A stretch of DNA of 64,000 nucleotides from Leifsonia aquatica H1aii (GTDB lineage Bacteria; Actinomycetota; Actinomycetes; Actinomycetales; Microbacteriaceae): NCBI RefSeq assembly GCF_000633535.1, contig NZ_AYMR01000017.1, forward strand, positions 1-64,000. The letters are read 5' to 3'. The notes under the pieces were generated by a model. It saw nothing but the letters and a program-made list of their open reading frames with translations, made no database searches and had not been told where the DNA came from. The position numbers and the translations under genes were made by a program. This document shows, piece after piece, positions 37,067 through 45,892 of this stretch; within the stretch, counting starts at the first letter, position 1, and every line of letters starts with the position of its first letter.

Positions 37067-38130
37067 GACGCCGCGGTCCCGGAGCACATCATGCCGCCGT
37101 CGGGGGTCGGCACGCAGCCGTCCCCGCCGGAGGCCGGAGCCCCGGGGACGAACTCCAGGATGGAGTCGCCCTCCGCGAGCCCGCCGGTGATCTGGACCGA
37201 GGTGCCGTCCGTGAGCCCGAGGGTGACCTCGACCTGCTTCGGGTCGCCGCCCGCCTCGTCGGGGACGAAGACGATGCCCTTCTCGGCCGAGCCCTTGACG
37301 GCGGTGGTCGGCACGGTGAGCACGCCCTCCGCCTTGCCCGCGGAGATCGTGATGTCGGCCGAGAGACCGGCGAAGACCCGGACATCGCCGGGCACCGCGC
37401 AGCGCACCGTGGCGGTCGCCGTGGATCCCCCGCCCGATCCGCCGTTCGCACCCGGTGCGGCACCGCCGGCCGGGGCGTCCGACGCGGTCGCCGGCGGCGT
37501 GCTGATGGAGAGGCCCGTGCAGGTGAACGGGGCGGGTCCGCCCTTCACCGCGACCGAGGCCGAGTCGGGACGGTCGACGAGTCGGTACTGCTGCTCCGGC
37601 GGCAGCGAGCCGGTGACGGAGAACGTCGGAGGTGCGACCGCTCCGGCCTTGTCCCCGATCGCCACCGTCTGGCCGCTGAGCACCGGCAGTTCGCTGAGGG
37701 TCCCCGCGATCGGCGCGGTCACCGCCGTGTAGGTCACGAGCGGCTTGCGCTCGGTGACGGTCTGCGAGCCGTCGGGGCCTGTGGAGACCAGCGGATCCCT
37801 GGGCGTCTCGACCTTCACGTCGAACAGCACGTCCCCGGGCTCCACGTGCTCCCCGACGGATTTCTGCACTTCGTTCACGGTGCCCGCCACGGTCACCCGG
37901 GCGGGAACGGCGTCGTCGGCGACGACCGACCCCGTCACCCGCACGTCGTTCACGATCGTGCCCGTCGCCACGGCGGTGACGGGATCGCTCAGCTCCCCCG
38001 TCGGGACGGCCGGATCGGCCGCCGTCGCCTCACCGCTCGGGAAGAACGCGAGTTTGACGAGCGCGACGGCGATCGCCGCCATCACCACGATCCGCAGGAC
38101 CGGGAACACCCAGCGCCGCACTACCCCCAT
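37063..38130 (-). CDS. HlyD/MacA-like periplasmic adaptor protein
   Basis: 355 residues. An N-terminal membrane anchor (WVFPVLRIVVMAAIAVALVK), a lipoyl-like hairpin (GTVNEVQKSVGEHVEPGDVLF) and a second half at TAPIAGTLSELPVLSGQTV, then a beta-barrel/MP domain. Gram-positive relatives pair with MacB-type permeases in antimicrobial peptide or toxin export; the export substrate is unknown. A Gly/Ala/Ser insert lies near residues 215-235, and the C-terminus carries two Cys (CVPTPDGGMMCSG). First gene of the exporter unit. Confidence 0.8.
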   Translation of the reverse strand: MGVVRRWVFPVLRIVVMAAIAVALVKLAFFPSGEATAADPAVPTGELSDPVTAVATGTIVNDVRVTGSVVADDAVPARVTVAGTVNEVQKSVGEHVEPGDVLFDVKVETPRDPLVSTGPDGSQTVTERKPLVTYTAVTAPIAGTLSELPVLSGQTVAIGDKAGAVAPPTFSVTGSLPPEQQYRLVDRPDSASVAVKGGPAPFTCTGLSISTPPATASDAPAGGAAPGANGGSGGGSTATATVRCAVPGDVRVFAGLSADITISAGKAEGVLTVPTTAVKGSAEKGIVFVPDEAGGDPKQVEVTLGLTDGTSVQITGGLAEGDSILEFVPGAPASGGDGCVPTPDGGMMCSGTAAS

Positions 38131-38173
38131 CTGCTGCTGCCTTTCTTCTGCCGGGCCCCTCGCCCGGGATGGA

Positions 38174-38194
38174 CGGTCCGCGGTCCGCGGACCG
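38174..38194. terminator. RNase J terminator candidate
   Basis: CGGTCCGCGG and CCGCGGACCG pair perfectly around a single base, between the RNase J stop and the adaptor gene start. No U-run. Confidence 0.45.
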
Positions 38195-38197
38195 CTC

Positions 38198-39874
38198 TCA
38201 CGCCTCGATGACCAGCGGGACGATCATCGGACGCCGGCGGTAGCTGGTGTTGACCCAGCGCCCGACCGTGCGGCGCACGACCTGCGAGAGGGCGTGCGCG
38301 TCGCGAACGCCGTTGCCGGCGGCCTCGGCCAGCGCTGCGGCGACCTTGGGCTTCACGGCGTCGAACACCGCGTCGTCCTCCGCGAAACCGCGGGCGTGGA
38401 TCTCCGGACCGGTGACGATGCGGCCGGTGGCCGCCTCGACCACGACGATGATGGAGATGAAGCCCTCCTCGCCGAGGATCCGGCGGTCCTTCAGGTCGGC
38501 GTCGGTGATCTCGCCGACGCTGGATCCGTCGACGTAGACGAAGCCGAGGTCGAGCTGGCCCACGACGCGGGCGACGCCGTCGCGCAGGTCGACGACCGTG
38601 CCGTCCTCCGCCAGGATGGCGTTCTTCTCGGGCACACCCGTGTCGATCGCCAGCTTCGCATTGGCGACCAGGTGCCGGTACTCGCCGTGCACGGGCATGA
38701 CGTTGCGGGGCTTCAGGATGTTGTAGCAGTAGAGCAGCTCGCCCGCCGCCGCGTGACCCGACACGTGCACCTTGGCGTTGCCCTTGTGCACGACGTTGGC
38801 ACCGAGCTTGGTGAGGCCGTCGATGACGCGGTAGACCGCGTTCTCGTTGCCCGGGATCAGGCTGGAGGCGAGGATGACGGTGTCGCCGGGGCCGACCTCG
38901 ATCTGGTGGTCGAGGTTCGCCATCCGGGCGAGGACGGCCATCGGCTCGCCCTGCGAACCCGTCGACATGTAGACGATCTTGTCGTCCGGGAGGTCGGACG
39001 CCTTCTTGTAGTCGATCAGCACGCCCTCCGGCACCTTCAGGTACCCGAGCTCGGCGGCGATGGTCATGTTGCGCACCATCGAGCGGCCGAGGAGTGCGAC
39101 GCGGCGGCCGTTCGCGTGGGCGGCGTCGAGCACCTGCTGCACGCGGTGCACGTGGCTGGAGAAGCTGGCCACGATCACGCGCCGCGGAGCGCGGGCGATG
39201 ACGTTGTCGAGCACCGGGCCGATCGAGCGCTCGAGCGGCGTGAATCCGGGCACGTCGGCGTTGGTGGAGTCGGCCAGGAAGAGGTCGACGCCCGCCTCGC
39301 CGAGACGGGCGAAAGCGCGCAGGTCCGTGATCCGGTCGTCGAGCGGGAGCTGGTCCATCTTGAAGTCGCCGGTGTGCAGCACGACCCCGGCCGGGGTCTT
39401 GATGGCGACGGCGAGCGCGTCCGGGATGGAGTGGTTGACCGCGACGAACTCCAGGTCGAACGGACCGAGCTGCTCGTGCTGCCCCTCCTTCACCGACAGC
39501 GTGTACGGCTGGATCCGGTGCTCCTTGAGCTTCGCCTCGACCAGCGCCAGGGTCAGCCCCGAGCCGATCAGCGGGATGTCGGCGCGCAGCTTGAGCAGGT
39601 AGGGGACGGCGCCGATGTGGTCCTCGTGGCCGTGCGTGAGCACGACGCCGAGCACGTCGTCGAGGCGGTCGCGCACCGGCGCGAAGTCGGGGAGGATCAG
39701 GTCGACGCCGGGCTGGTTCTCCTCGGGGAAGAGCACGCCGCAGTCGACGATGAGCAGCTTGCCCTCGTACTCGAAGACGGTCATGTTGCGGCCGATCTCG
39801 CCGAGACCGCCCGTCGGGATGATGCGGAGCGTGCCGGGTTCGAGTGCGGGCGGATCGGTGACGAGGTTGGGCAT
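38198..39874 (-). CDS. rnj: ribonuclease J
   Basis: 558 residues. Metallo-beta-lactamase core with LTHGHEDHIGAVPYLL (HxHxDH zinc motif), VLHTGDFKMDQ and FADSTNADVPG-like block, followed by the beta-CASP domain (SFSSHVHRVQQVLDAA; STGSQGEPMAVLARMA; HVSGHAAAGEL) and a C-terminal domain. It acts as 5'-3' exo- and endoribonuclease in mRNA decay and rRNA maturation. ATG at 39874 with AGGAGGG. It is downstream of dapA, the usual actinobacterial order. Confidence 0.95.
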   Translation of the reverse strand: MPNLVTDPPALEPGTLRIIPTGGLGEIGRNMTVFEYEGKLLIVDCGVLFPEENQPGVDLILPDFAPVRDRLDDVLGVVLTHGHEDHIGAVPYLLKLRADIPLIGSGLTLALVEAKLKEHRIQPYTLSVKEGQHEQLGPFDLEFVAVNHSIPDALAVAIKTPAGVVLHTGDFKMDQLPLDDRITDLRAFARLGEAGVDLFLADSTNADVPGFTPLERSIGPVLDNVIARAPRRVIVASFSSHVHRVQQVLDAAHANGRRVALLGRSMVRNMTIAAELGYLKVPEGVLIDYKKASDLPDDKIVYMSTGSQGEPMAVLARMANLDHQIEVGPGDTVILASSLIPGNENAVYRVIDGLTKLGANVVHKGNAKVHVSGHAAAGELLYCYNILKPRNVMPVHGEYRHLVANAKLAIDTGVPEKNAILAEDGTVVDLRDGVARVVGQLDLGFVYVDGSSVGEITDADLKDRRILGEEGFISIIVVVEAATGRIVTGPEIHARGFAEDDAVFDAVKPKVAAALAEAAGNGVRDAHALSQVVRRTVGRWVNTSYRRRPMIVPLVIEA

Positions 39875-39906
39875 ATGCCCTCCTAAAGGTGTTTCGAATG
39901 AGTCGG

Positions 39907-39944
39907 GGGCGCGTCGCGCCCGGGCCGTTGGGTGACGGCGGCCC
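39907..39944. terminator. two hairpins between dapA and rnj
   Basis: GGGCGC-3 nt-GCGCCC (39907-39921) and GGGCCG-11 nt-CGGCCC (39922-39944) stand side by side immediately after the dapA stop. They could attenuate or terminate dapA transcripts before rnj, or protect the transcript end. Confidence 0.4.
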
Positions 39945-40922
39945 CTACCGCGTGGTCCCGGCGATCTTGGGGAGCGCTCCACCGGCGGCCGCATTGCGGT
40001 CGGGCCGGAAGTTGGAGAAGTCCACACCGGGGATGTCCTTGACCAGATCGAGCTCGTCCTCGATCTGGGCGGCCTCCCACTCCTCCGGGCCGACGAGCGG
40101 CAGCCGGACGCGGGGGCTGGAGATACGGCCGAGGCCGTGGAGGATGTACTTGGCCGCGACCGTGCCGGGCACGTGGGTCATGACCGCGCGCACCAGCGGT
40201 TCGAGCTTCTGGTGGGCGGCGGTGGCCGTGGCGAGGTCGCCGGCGTTCACCGCGTCCACGATCTGACGGTACGGCGTGGGGGCGATGTTCGCCGTCACGC
40301 CGATCAGACCGCTGGCGCCGATCGCGAGGTGCGGGAGCACGTTCGCGTCGTCGCCCGAGAAGTAGAGCAGGTCGGTCTGGTTGAGCACCCGGCTGACCTC
40401 GCTGAAGTCGCCCTTGGCGTCCTTGATGGCGAGGACGTTCGGGTGCTTGGCGATGCGCAGGATCGTCTCGTATTTGATCGGCACCCCGGTGCGGCCCGGG
40501 ATGTCGTACAGGATGACCGGCAGGTCGGTGGAGTCCGCGATCATCCGGAAGTGGGTCAGGATGCCGGCCTGCGTGGGCTTGTTGTAGTACGGCGTGACGA
40601 CCATGACGCCGTCCGCCCCCGCCTTCTCGCTCTGCTGGTAGAGCTGGATGGCGTGCGCCGTCTCGTTCGAGCCGCCGCCGGTGATGATCTTGGCCCGGCC
40701 GGCCGAGACCGACTTGCCGACCTCGACGAGCCGCAGCTTCTCGGGGTCGGTCAAGGTGGAGGTCTCGCCGGTGGTCCCGGTGACGACGATGCCGTCCGCT
40801 CCCGCGGTGATGACGTCGTCGATGTGCTTCTCCACGCCGGCCCAGTCGACTTCGCCATCGGCGGTGAACGGGGTGACCAGGGCGACGAGCACCTGGCCGA
40901 ACGGGTTCGCAGAGGGAGACAT
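39945..40922 (-). CDS. dapA: 4-hydroxy-tetrahydrodipicolinate synthase DapA
   Basis: 325 residues, TIM barrel. GTTGETSTLTDPEK holds the substrate-binding Thr pair, VVTPYYNKPTQAG the catalytic Tyr, and LAIKDAKGD the Schiff-base Lys. Condenses pyruvate with aspartate semialdehyde, the first lysine-branch step. ATG at 40922. With dapB, dapC and dapF elsewhere in the window, most of the succinylase route is represented. Confidence 0.96.
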   Translation of the reverse strand: MSPSANPFGQVLVALVTPFTADGEVDWAGVEKHIDDVITAGADGIVVTGTTGETSTLTDPEKLRLVEVGKSVSAGRAKIITGGGSNETAHAIQLYQQSEKAGADGVMVVTPYYNKPTQAGILTHFRMIADSTDLPVILYDIPGRTGVPIKYETILRIAKHPNVLAIKDAKGDFSEVSRVLNQTDLLYFSGDDANVLPHLAIGASGLIGVTANIAPTPYRQIVDAVNAGDLATATAAHQKLEPLVRAVMTHVPGTVAAKYILHGLGRISSPRVRLPLVGPEEWEAAQIEDELDLVKDIPGVDFSNFRPDRNAAAGGALPKIAGTTR

Positions 40923-41029
40923 GGCACCAGGCTATCGGGTCGTGCCGGGGCGGCGCCTCCCGCGTCCGCCGTCATCTTCCGACACATGGGCTGCGCGGTC
41001 GGCCGGGCTGCGCGTAAGGTCGGCGCACC

Positions 41030-41470
41030 ATGAACGGCATCGCGGCGCTCGGCGTCCTGCTCGCACTGGTGGCCGTCGCCACCGTCGCAGGGCTGCTCTG
41101 GCGCGCGACCACCGGGCGCGCCCGGACCGCGCGGCGCGCGGAGACGGTGCGGGCCGCGGAGGTGGGCGCCACCGGGTTCGGCGAGCGCGCCACCCTGCTG
41201 CAGTTCTCGACGGAGTTCTGCGCCCTGTGCCCGGCCACCGCGCGCGTCCTCGACGCCTCCGCCCGCTCCGAGCCCGGCGTCGCCCACGTCGAGGTCGACC
41301 TCACTGCGCGCCCGGACCTCGCGCACCGCTTCTCGGTGCTGCAGACACCGACCACCCTCGTGCTCGACGGAGCGGGCACCGTCCGCGCCCGCATCGGCGG
41401 CGCCGCCCGGCCCGCCGACGTCCGTGCCACCCTCGACCGCGTCCTCGGGAGCGACCATGTCACAGCCTGA
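41030..41470 (+). CDS. membrane-anchored thioredoxin-like protein
   Basis: 146 residues. An N-terminal membrane helix (GIAALGVLLALVAVATVAGLL) precedes a thioredoxin fold with the active site FCALCP (CxxC). cis-Pro region is LQTPTTLVLD. The globular part may face the cell surface or cytoplasm; the position of basic residues after the helix suggests a cytoplasmic domain. It overlaps the following DUF4395 gene by 14 bp. Confidence 0.78.
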   Translation: MNGIAALGVLLALVAVATVAGLLWRATTGRARTARRAETVRAAEVGATGFGERATLLQFSTEFCALCPATARVLDASARSEPGVAHVEVDLTARPDLAHRFSVLQTPTTLVLDGAGTVRARIGGAARPADVRATLDRVLGSDHVTA

Positions 41471-41942
41471 CCGTCCAGCCGGCATCGATCCGCGGTCGCC
41501 GCGGTTCGGCGCGGGCATCACCGCCGTCCTGCTCCTGGTCGACGTCTTCCTCGCCCTGGTCGGCGCGACGACGGCCGCCGCCCTGCTGCTGCTCGCGATC
41601 GCCCTGCTGTTCGCGTGGGGCGCCGCCGCGGGCATCCGGCGCCACCCGTACGGCGTGCTCTACCGCCGGCTGGTGCAGCCACGTCTCGCGCCGCCCGCCG
41701 AGCGGGAGGATCCCGCGCCGCCGACGTTCGCCCAGGGGGTCGGACTCGTCGTCACCGGGCTCGGCCTGCTCCTGCACGTGCTCGGCGTGCCCGCCGCGCT
41801 GCCGATCGCGGCCGGCCTCGCGTTCGTCGCCGCCTTCCTCAACTCCGTGTTCGGCTACTGCCTGGGCTGCCAGATCTACCTCCTGCTGGTCCGCGCGGGC
41901 GTGGTCCGTCGCCGCGCCGCCGCCAGCGGCCCGGCGGCCTGA
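41457..41942 (+). CDS. DUF4395 family membrane protein
   Basis: 161 residues with four predicted membrane helices and the conserved CLGCQIYLLL motif near the end of helix four. DUF4395 proteins are often encoded next to thioredoxins or sulfurtransferases, as here, and may take part in thiol or sulfur transfer across the membrane (inference from context). ATG at 41457 lies within the 3' end of the thioredoxin gene. Confidence 0.8.
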   Translation: MSQPDRPAGIDPRSPRFGAGITAVLLLVDVFLALVGATTAAALLLLAIALLFAWGAAAGIRRHPYGVLYRRLVQPRLAPPAEREDPAPPTFAQGVGLVVTGLGLLLHVLGVPAALPIAAGLAFVAAFLNSVFGYCLGCQIYLLLVRAGVVRRRAAASGPAA

Positions 41943-42043
41943 CGGGCAAAACCGGGAATCCCCCGCACACCGGCGACCGTGTCGCGGGCCGCCAGTAGTC
42001 TGGACGCACCGCCGAACCCGCGGCGGAGCGAACAGGAGCACAC

Positions 42044-42469
42044 ATGCCCGTCACCAGCGCATCCACCACCGTCTGGACCGGAGACCTCACCTCCGGCTCC
42101 GGGAACGTCACCCTCGACTCGTCGGGCGCCGCGAGCCTCCCCGTGTCGTGGAAGGCACGCTCGCAGGGCAGCGACTCCGTGACGACGCCGGAGGAGCTGC
42201 TGGGCGCCTCCCACGCGGCGTGCTTCTCGATGGCCTTCTCGAACCTGCTGGCGGGCTTCGGCTCCACGGCCGAGAGCATCCGCACCACCGCCACCGTCGG
42301 CTTCGACCCCGCGGAGGGCATCACCGGCAGCCACCTCGTCGTCGAGGCGAGCGTTCCGGGGCTGTCGGCGGAGGACTTCCAGCGCCTGGCGGATGAGGCC
42401 AAGCGCACCTGCCCGGTCTCGCGAGCGCTGGTCGGCATCCCGATCACCCTCGACGCCACCCTGGTCTGA
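42044..42469 (+). CDS. OsmC/Ohr family peroxiredoxin-like protein
   Basis: 141 residues. The two redox cysteines sit in SHAACFSMAFSN and KRTCPVSRAL, matching OsmC rather than Ohr spacing. Such enzymes reduce organic hydroperoxides with dihydrolipoamide-type donors. ATG at 42044 with GGAGCAC upstream (AGGAG). It is followed after 3 bp by an epimerase gene. Confidence 0.9.
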   Translation: MPVTSASTTVWTGDLTSGSGNVTLDSSGAASLPVSWKARSQGSDSVTTPEELLGASHAACFSMAFSNLLAGFGSTAESIRTTATVGFDPAEGITGSHLVVEASVPGLSAEDFQRLADEAKRTCPVSRALVGIPITLDATLV

Positions 42470-42472
42470 CCC

Positions 42473-43369
42473 GTGCGGGTGCTCGTCGCCGGGGCGTCCG
42501 GCATGATCGGCACCGAGCTCGCCCGTCAGCTCGCCGAGGCGGGGCACGAGGTGCGGCGCCTGGTGCGTCGTGAGCCGCAGTCCGCGGACGAGTTCCACTG
42601 GTCGCCCGCGACGCGGATGATCGACGTGAACCTGATGGAGACGGCCGACGCGGTCGTCAACCTCTCCGGGGCGTCGCTCAACCACTTCCCGTGGACCGCC
42701 TCGACGAAGCGCCGCATCCTCTCCTCGCGACTGGAGGCGACCGGGACGCTCACGGACGCCATGCGCCAGGCATCCCGCCCGCCCGCGGTCTTCCTGAGCG
42801 GCTCGGCGGTCGGCTTCTACGGCGATCGGCCCGGCCAGAAGCTGACCGAGGACTCGGCGAAGGGCACCGGCTTCCTCTCCGACGTCGTCGAGGCGTGGGA
42901 GACCGCGGCACGGCTCGCGCCCGAGAAGACCCGCGTCGCTCTGCTGCGCACCGGGCTGGTCATCGGCCGCGGCGGCGCGATGAAGCCGCTGCTGCCGGTG
43001 GCCCGCCTCGGCCTCGCGGGCCCGATCGCGGGAGGCGGGATGCACTGGCCGTGGGTGAGCCTGCACGACGAGGCGGCGGCGATCGTCCACCTGCTCTCGT
43101 CGGACCTCGACGGCCCGGTCAACGTCGTCGGTCCCACCCCGGCGACCGCCGGCGGCGTGATCCGCGCGCTCGCCACCGCCGTCCGCCGCCCCTACGCGCT
43201 CCCGGTGCCGGAGAAGGCGATCACGCTGACCCTCCGCGAGGCCGGTCGCGAGCTGCTGCTCGCCAGCCAGAAGGTCGTCCCGGCCCGTCTGCTCGCCGAC
43301 GGCTTCGTCTTCCGGGACCGCACGGTGCGCGAGGCGATGGAACGGCTGGTCCACCCGACGGCGGCGTGA
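42473..43369 (+). CDS. TIGR01777-type NAD(P)-dependent epimerase
   Basis: 298 residues, extended SDR fold (VLVAGASGMIGTELARQL). FLSGSAVGFYGDRPGQKLTE and the C-terminal DUF1731 segment (LREAGRELLLASQKVVPARLLADGF) define the TIGR01777/YfcH family. Its reaction has not been established. GTG at 42473 lies 3 bp after the osmC stop. Convergent with the next gene, 19 bp apart. Confidence 0.88.
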   Translation: MRVLVAGASGMIGTELARQLAEAGHEVRRLVRREPQSADEFHWSPATRMIDVNLMETADAVVNLSGASLNHFPWTASTKRRILSSRLEATGTLTDAMRQASRPPAVFLSGSAVGFYGDRPGQKLTEDSAKGTGFLSDVVEAWETAARLAPEKTRVALLRTGLVIGRGGAMKPLLPVARLGLAGPIAGGGMHWPWVSLHDEAAAIVHLLSSDLDGPVNVVGPTPATAGGVIRALATAVRRPYALPVPEKAITLTLREAGRELLLASQKVVPARLLADGFVFRDRTVREAMERLVHPTAA

Positions 43370-43388
43370 TCGCCGGTCACGGCGGTCC

Positions 43389-43847
43389 TCAGGAGCGCGC
43401 GGCGCGCGCCTCCGCGCGGAAGAGCCGGATGGACTGGCGCAGCGCCTCGCGGGCGCGGCGGCGGTCGCCCGAGGCGTCGTAGGCGAGTCCGAGCCGGAAC
43501 CAGGCGCGCCAGCTCTCGGGCGCCGCCTCCACCTCCGCCTTGTAGACCGGGAACTCGGCGTCCGCGGCATCGCGGAGCGGTCGCCCGCTCGCGCGGTGCG
43601 GAAGGTCCTCCACCGGCAAGCCGCCCTCGGCGTCGAGGATGCGCACGAGCTTCTCCGTCTGGGCGCCGAAGAGCAGCTCGCGACCGATCGCCCACGCGGC
43701 GATGATCGGCAGCAGCAGCAGCGCGATGCCCATGATCACCCCGACGGGCTCGCCGGTGGCGATGAGCATGAGCGAGCGCTGGAAGACCAGCACCAGGTAG
43801 ACGAGCAGGATGATCGCCATGACGATCGCGGCGATGCGGTTCTTCAT
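43389..43847 (-). CDS. membrane protein with a C-terminal TPR-like unit
   Basis: 152 residues. Two N-terminal membrane helices (IAAIVMAIILLVYLVLVF and GVIMGIALLLLPIIAAWAI) and a soluble tail with a single TPR-like pair (ESWRAWFRLGLAYDASGDRR RAREALRQSI, given here in two parts). No catalytic motif. It lies 7 bp downstream of dapB and is probably cotranscribed. Function unknown. Confidence 0.78.
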   Translation of the reverse strand: MKNRIAAIVMAIILLVYLVLVFQRSLMLIATGEPVGVIMGIALLLLPIIAAWAIGRELLFGAQTEKLVRILDAEGGLPVEDLPHRASGRPLRDAADAEFPVYKAEVEAAPESWRAWFRLGLAYDASGDRRRAREALRQSIRLFRAEARAARS

Positions 43848-43854
43848 CTCGCGC

Positions 43855-44634
43855 TCAACGTTCGCGCACGGTCGGCCGCGGCGGCTCGCCGTCCGGGCCG
43901 GCGATGCCGAGGTCGATCAGCGCGTCGAGGCCGACGACGACACCGGTGGCGGTCGCGGCGGCGCGGAGCGCGAGCAGGATGCCCGCCTCGTACGCCTGCG
44001 GGCCGACGGTGTCGTGGCGGATGGTGAGGGTCTCCCCCGCCCCGCCGAAGATCACCTGCTGCTCGGCGACGACGCCGCGCATCCGGAGGCTGTGGATGGG
44101 CACGCTCGCCACCTGCTGGCCGCGGGCGCGCTGGTCGGTGTGCGGCGCATCCACCGGGCCGCGGCCGGCGCGGGCGGCACCGATCAGCTCGGCGGTGCGC
44201 ACCGCGGTCCCCGACGGGGAGTCGACCTTGGTGGCTCCGTGCGTCTCGATGATCTCGATCGAGTCGAAGAACCGGGCGGCGACGGTGGCGAAGGCGGTGC
44301 CGAGCGCCGAGCCCAGCGAGAAGTTCGGGATGACGACCGCACCCTGACCCTCGTGCTCGGCGACGCGGCGCTCCAGCTCGAGGATGCGATCGGCCGACCA
44401 GCCCGAGGTGCCGATGAGCACGTTCAGCCCGTGGTCGACGGCGAAGGCGACGATGCCGGGGCTCACCTGCGGCAGGGTCATGTCGACGAGCACGTCGGCG
44501 CCGAGCATCTCGTCCGGCGACGACGCCGATCCGAGGGCCGCGACGAGCTCGAGGTCGTCCGCCTGCTCGATGAGCCGGACGGCCACGCTTCCCAGTTTTC
44601 CGCTCGCCCCCGCGACGGCCACGCGAATAGTCAC
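43855..44634 (-). CDS. dapB: 4-hydroxy-tetrahydrodipicolinate reductase DapB
   Basis: 259 residues. The Rossmann motif is VAVAGASGKLGSVAV; the catalytic His-Lys block is ETHGATKVDSPSGTA. The substrate-binding pattern is the usual actinobacterial one, somewhat modified (E-x-H-G-A-T-K-V-D instead of E-x-H-H-x3-K-x-D). Reduces HTPA to tetrahydrodipicolinate. GTG at 44634. Confidence 0.94.
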   Translation of the reverse strand: MTIRVAVAGASGKLGSVAVRLIEQADDLELVAALGSASSPDEMLGADVLVDMTLPQVSPGIVAFAVDHGLNVLIGTSGWSADRILELERRVAEHEGQGAVVIPNFSLGSALGTAFATVAARFFDSIEIIETHGATKVDSPSGTAVRTAELIGAARAGRGPVDAPHTDQRARGQQVASVPIHSLRMRGVVAEQQVIFGGAGETLTIRHDTVGPQAYEAGILLALRAAATATGVVVGLDALIDLGIAGPDGEPPRPTVRER

Positions 44635-44714
44635 CCGCCCAGCCTACCCGGGCGCGCACGTCCTCCCTCGCGTCGCGGGCCGCTCCACCGCGCACGCGGC
44701 GCTACCCTGGTCCG

Positions 44715-45203
44715 ATGGTGTCTTTCGCAGACGTCGCCGTCACTGACGCGACCGCCCACCGCATGCTCGCCGACTACTTCGCCGAGCGGGCGCAGACGTT
44801 CCCCGCGTCGCAGGGCGCCTATCGCACCACCTTCCCCGACCCCGGGCAGTTCGTCGCGCCCGCCGGGGTCTTCCTGCTCGCCTACGACGAGGACGGCGAG
44901 GCCGGCTGCGGCGGGATCCGCGAACTGCGCGTCTCCACGGCCGACCTCGACGACGTCCCCGTCGTCCGCTACGAGATCAAGCACCTCTGGGTCGCGCCCA
45001 CCCACCGCGGCCGTGGTCTCGGCCGCACCATCCTCTCCGAGCTGGAGCACCGCGCCCGCGGGTTCGGTGCGACGGAGGTCGTGCTCGACACGAACGCCAG
45101 CCTGGAGGCGGCGGGCGGCCTCTACCGCTCGCACGGCTACGAGGAGACCCAGCCGTACAACGACAATCCCAACGCGACGAACTGGTTCCGCAAGACGCTC
45201 TGA
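44715..45203 (+). CDS. GNAT family N-acetyltransferase
   Basis: 162 residues. The CoA-binding motif is IKHLWVAPTHRGRGLGRTIL; YRSHGYEETQPYNDNPNAT is the typical C-terminal segment. Divergent from dapB, 80 bp between. Target unknown. Confidence 0.88.
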   Translation: MVSFADVAVTDATAHRMLADYFAERAQTFPASQGAYRTTFPDPGQFVAPAGVFLLAYDEDGEAGCGGIRELRVSTADLDDVPVVRYEIKHLWVAPTHRGRGLGRTILSELEHRARGFGATEVVLDTNASLEAAGGLYRSHGYEETQPYNDNPNATNWFRKTL

Positions 45204-45213
45204 GGGCGACCTG

Positions 45214-45232
45214 CGGAGCGGCCGCGTCCGCG
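45214..45232. terminator. short hairpin between convergent genes
   Basis: GCGGA and TCCGC flank a GC-rich palindromic loop in the 47-bp gap between the acetyltransferase and phosphatase genes. Weak on its own, but placed where a bidirectional terminator is expected. Confidence 0.3.
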
Positions 45233-45250
45233 GCGTCGACGGTGGCGCGG

Positions 45251-45853
45251 TCAGACCGGCTGCAGCTCCGGCAGACCCGTCCGCAGCTCCACCGGAAGGT
45301 GCCCCAGGTCGTTGTGCACGACCAGCACCGGCGGCTTCGCCGAGCGCACCCGGATGATCGTGAGCCCGCAGTTCGCCTGGTTGAGGCCCAGCCAGCGCCA
45401 CGCCGGGGCGTCGAACACGTGGCGCACGAACCAGCCGATGACGAAGTTGTGGGTCACCAGGAGGTCGTGCCGGTCGCCCAGCGCCGGCGTGAGGAACTCG
45501 CCCACGGCGTCGTCCATCTGGGCCCGACCGGCCTCGATCTCCGCTTCCGTCACCGACCCGAAGAACGACTCGAACGCCTTCGGCATGTCGGGGGTGGGCC
45601 CCGACGGGATGCAGTCGAACAGCAGGCTCGACGGCTCCGGCTCCAGCGCGGGCATGCGCTCGGCCATGATCGACGCGGTCTCCGCGGCCCGCACCAGGGG
45701 CGAGTGGTACATGGCGGTGAACGGGATGCCACTCAGCCGCTCGGCGATCAGCTGCGCCTGCCGCTTGCCGCGCGGGGAGAGCGGGCCGTCGGGGAGGCCG
45801 TGCTCGGCGTCCTGCTGCTCGCCATGGCGCACGAGGTAGAGGTAGTGGGGCAC
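45251..45853 (-). CDS. histidine phosphatase superfamily protein
   Basis: 200 residues. LVRHGEQ supplies the catalytic RHG motif, and LVTHNFVIGWFV the second His. Length and the VRHVF/WRWLGLNQANCGLT segment fit a small phosphoglycerate-mutase-like phosphatase of unknown substrate. GTG at 45853. Followed by nothing on the same strand; preceded by the M16 peptidase gene, 39 bp upstream, probably one unit. Confidence 0.9.
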   Translation of the reverse strand: MPHYLYLVRHGEQQDAEHGLPDGPLSPRGKRQAQLIAERLSGIPFTAMYHSPLVRAAETASIMAERMPALEPEPSSLLFDCIPSGPTPDMPKAFESFFGSVTEAEIEAGRAQMDDAVGEFLTPALGDRHDLLVTHNFVIGWFVRHVFDAPAWRWLGLNQANCGLTIIRVRSAKPPVLVVHNDLGHLPVELRTGLPELQPV

Positions 45854-45892
45854 CGGGAGACCTTTCGGTGGGAGTACGTCGGATGGTGCGGT

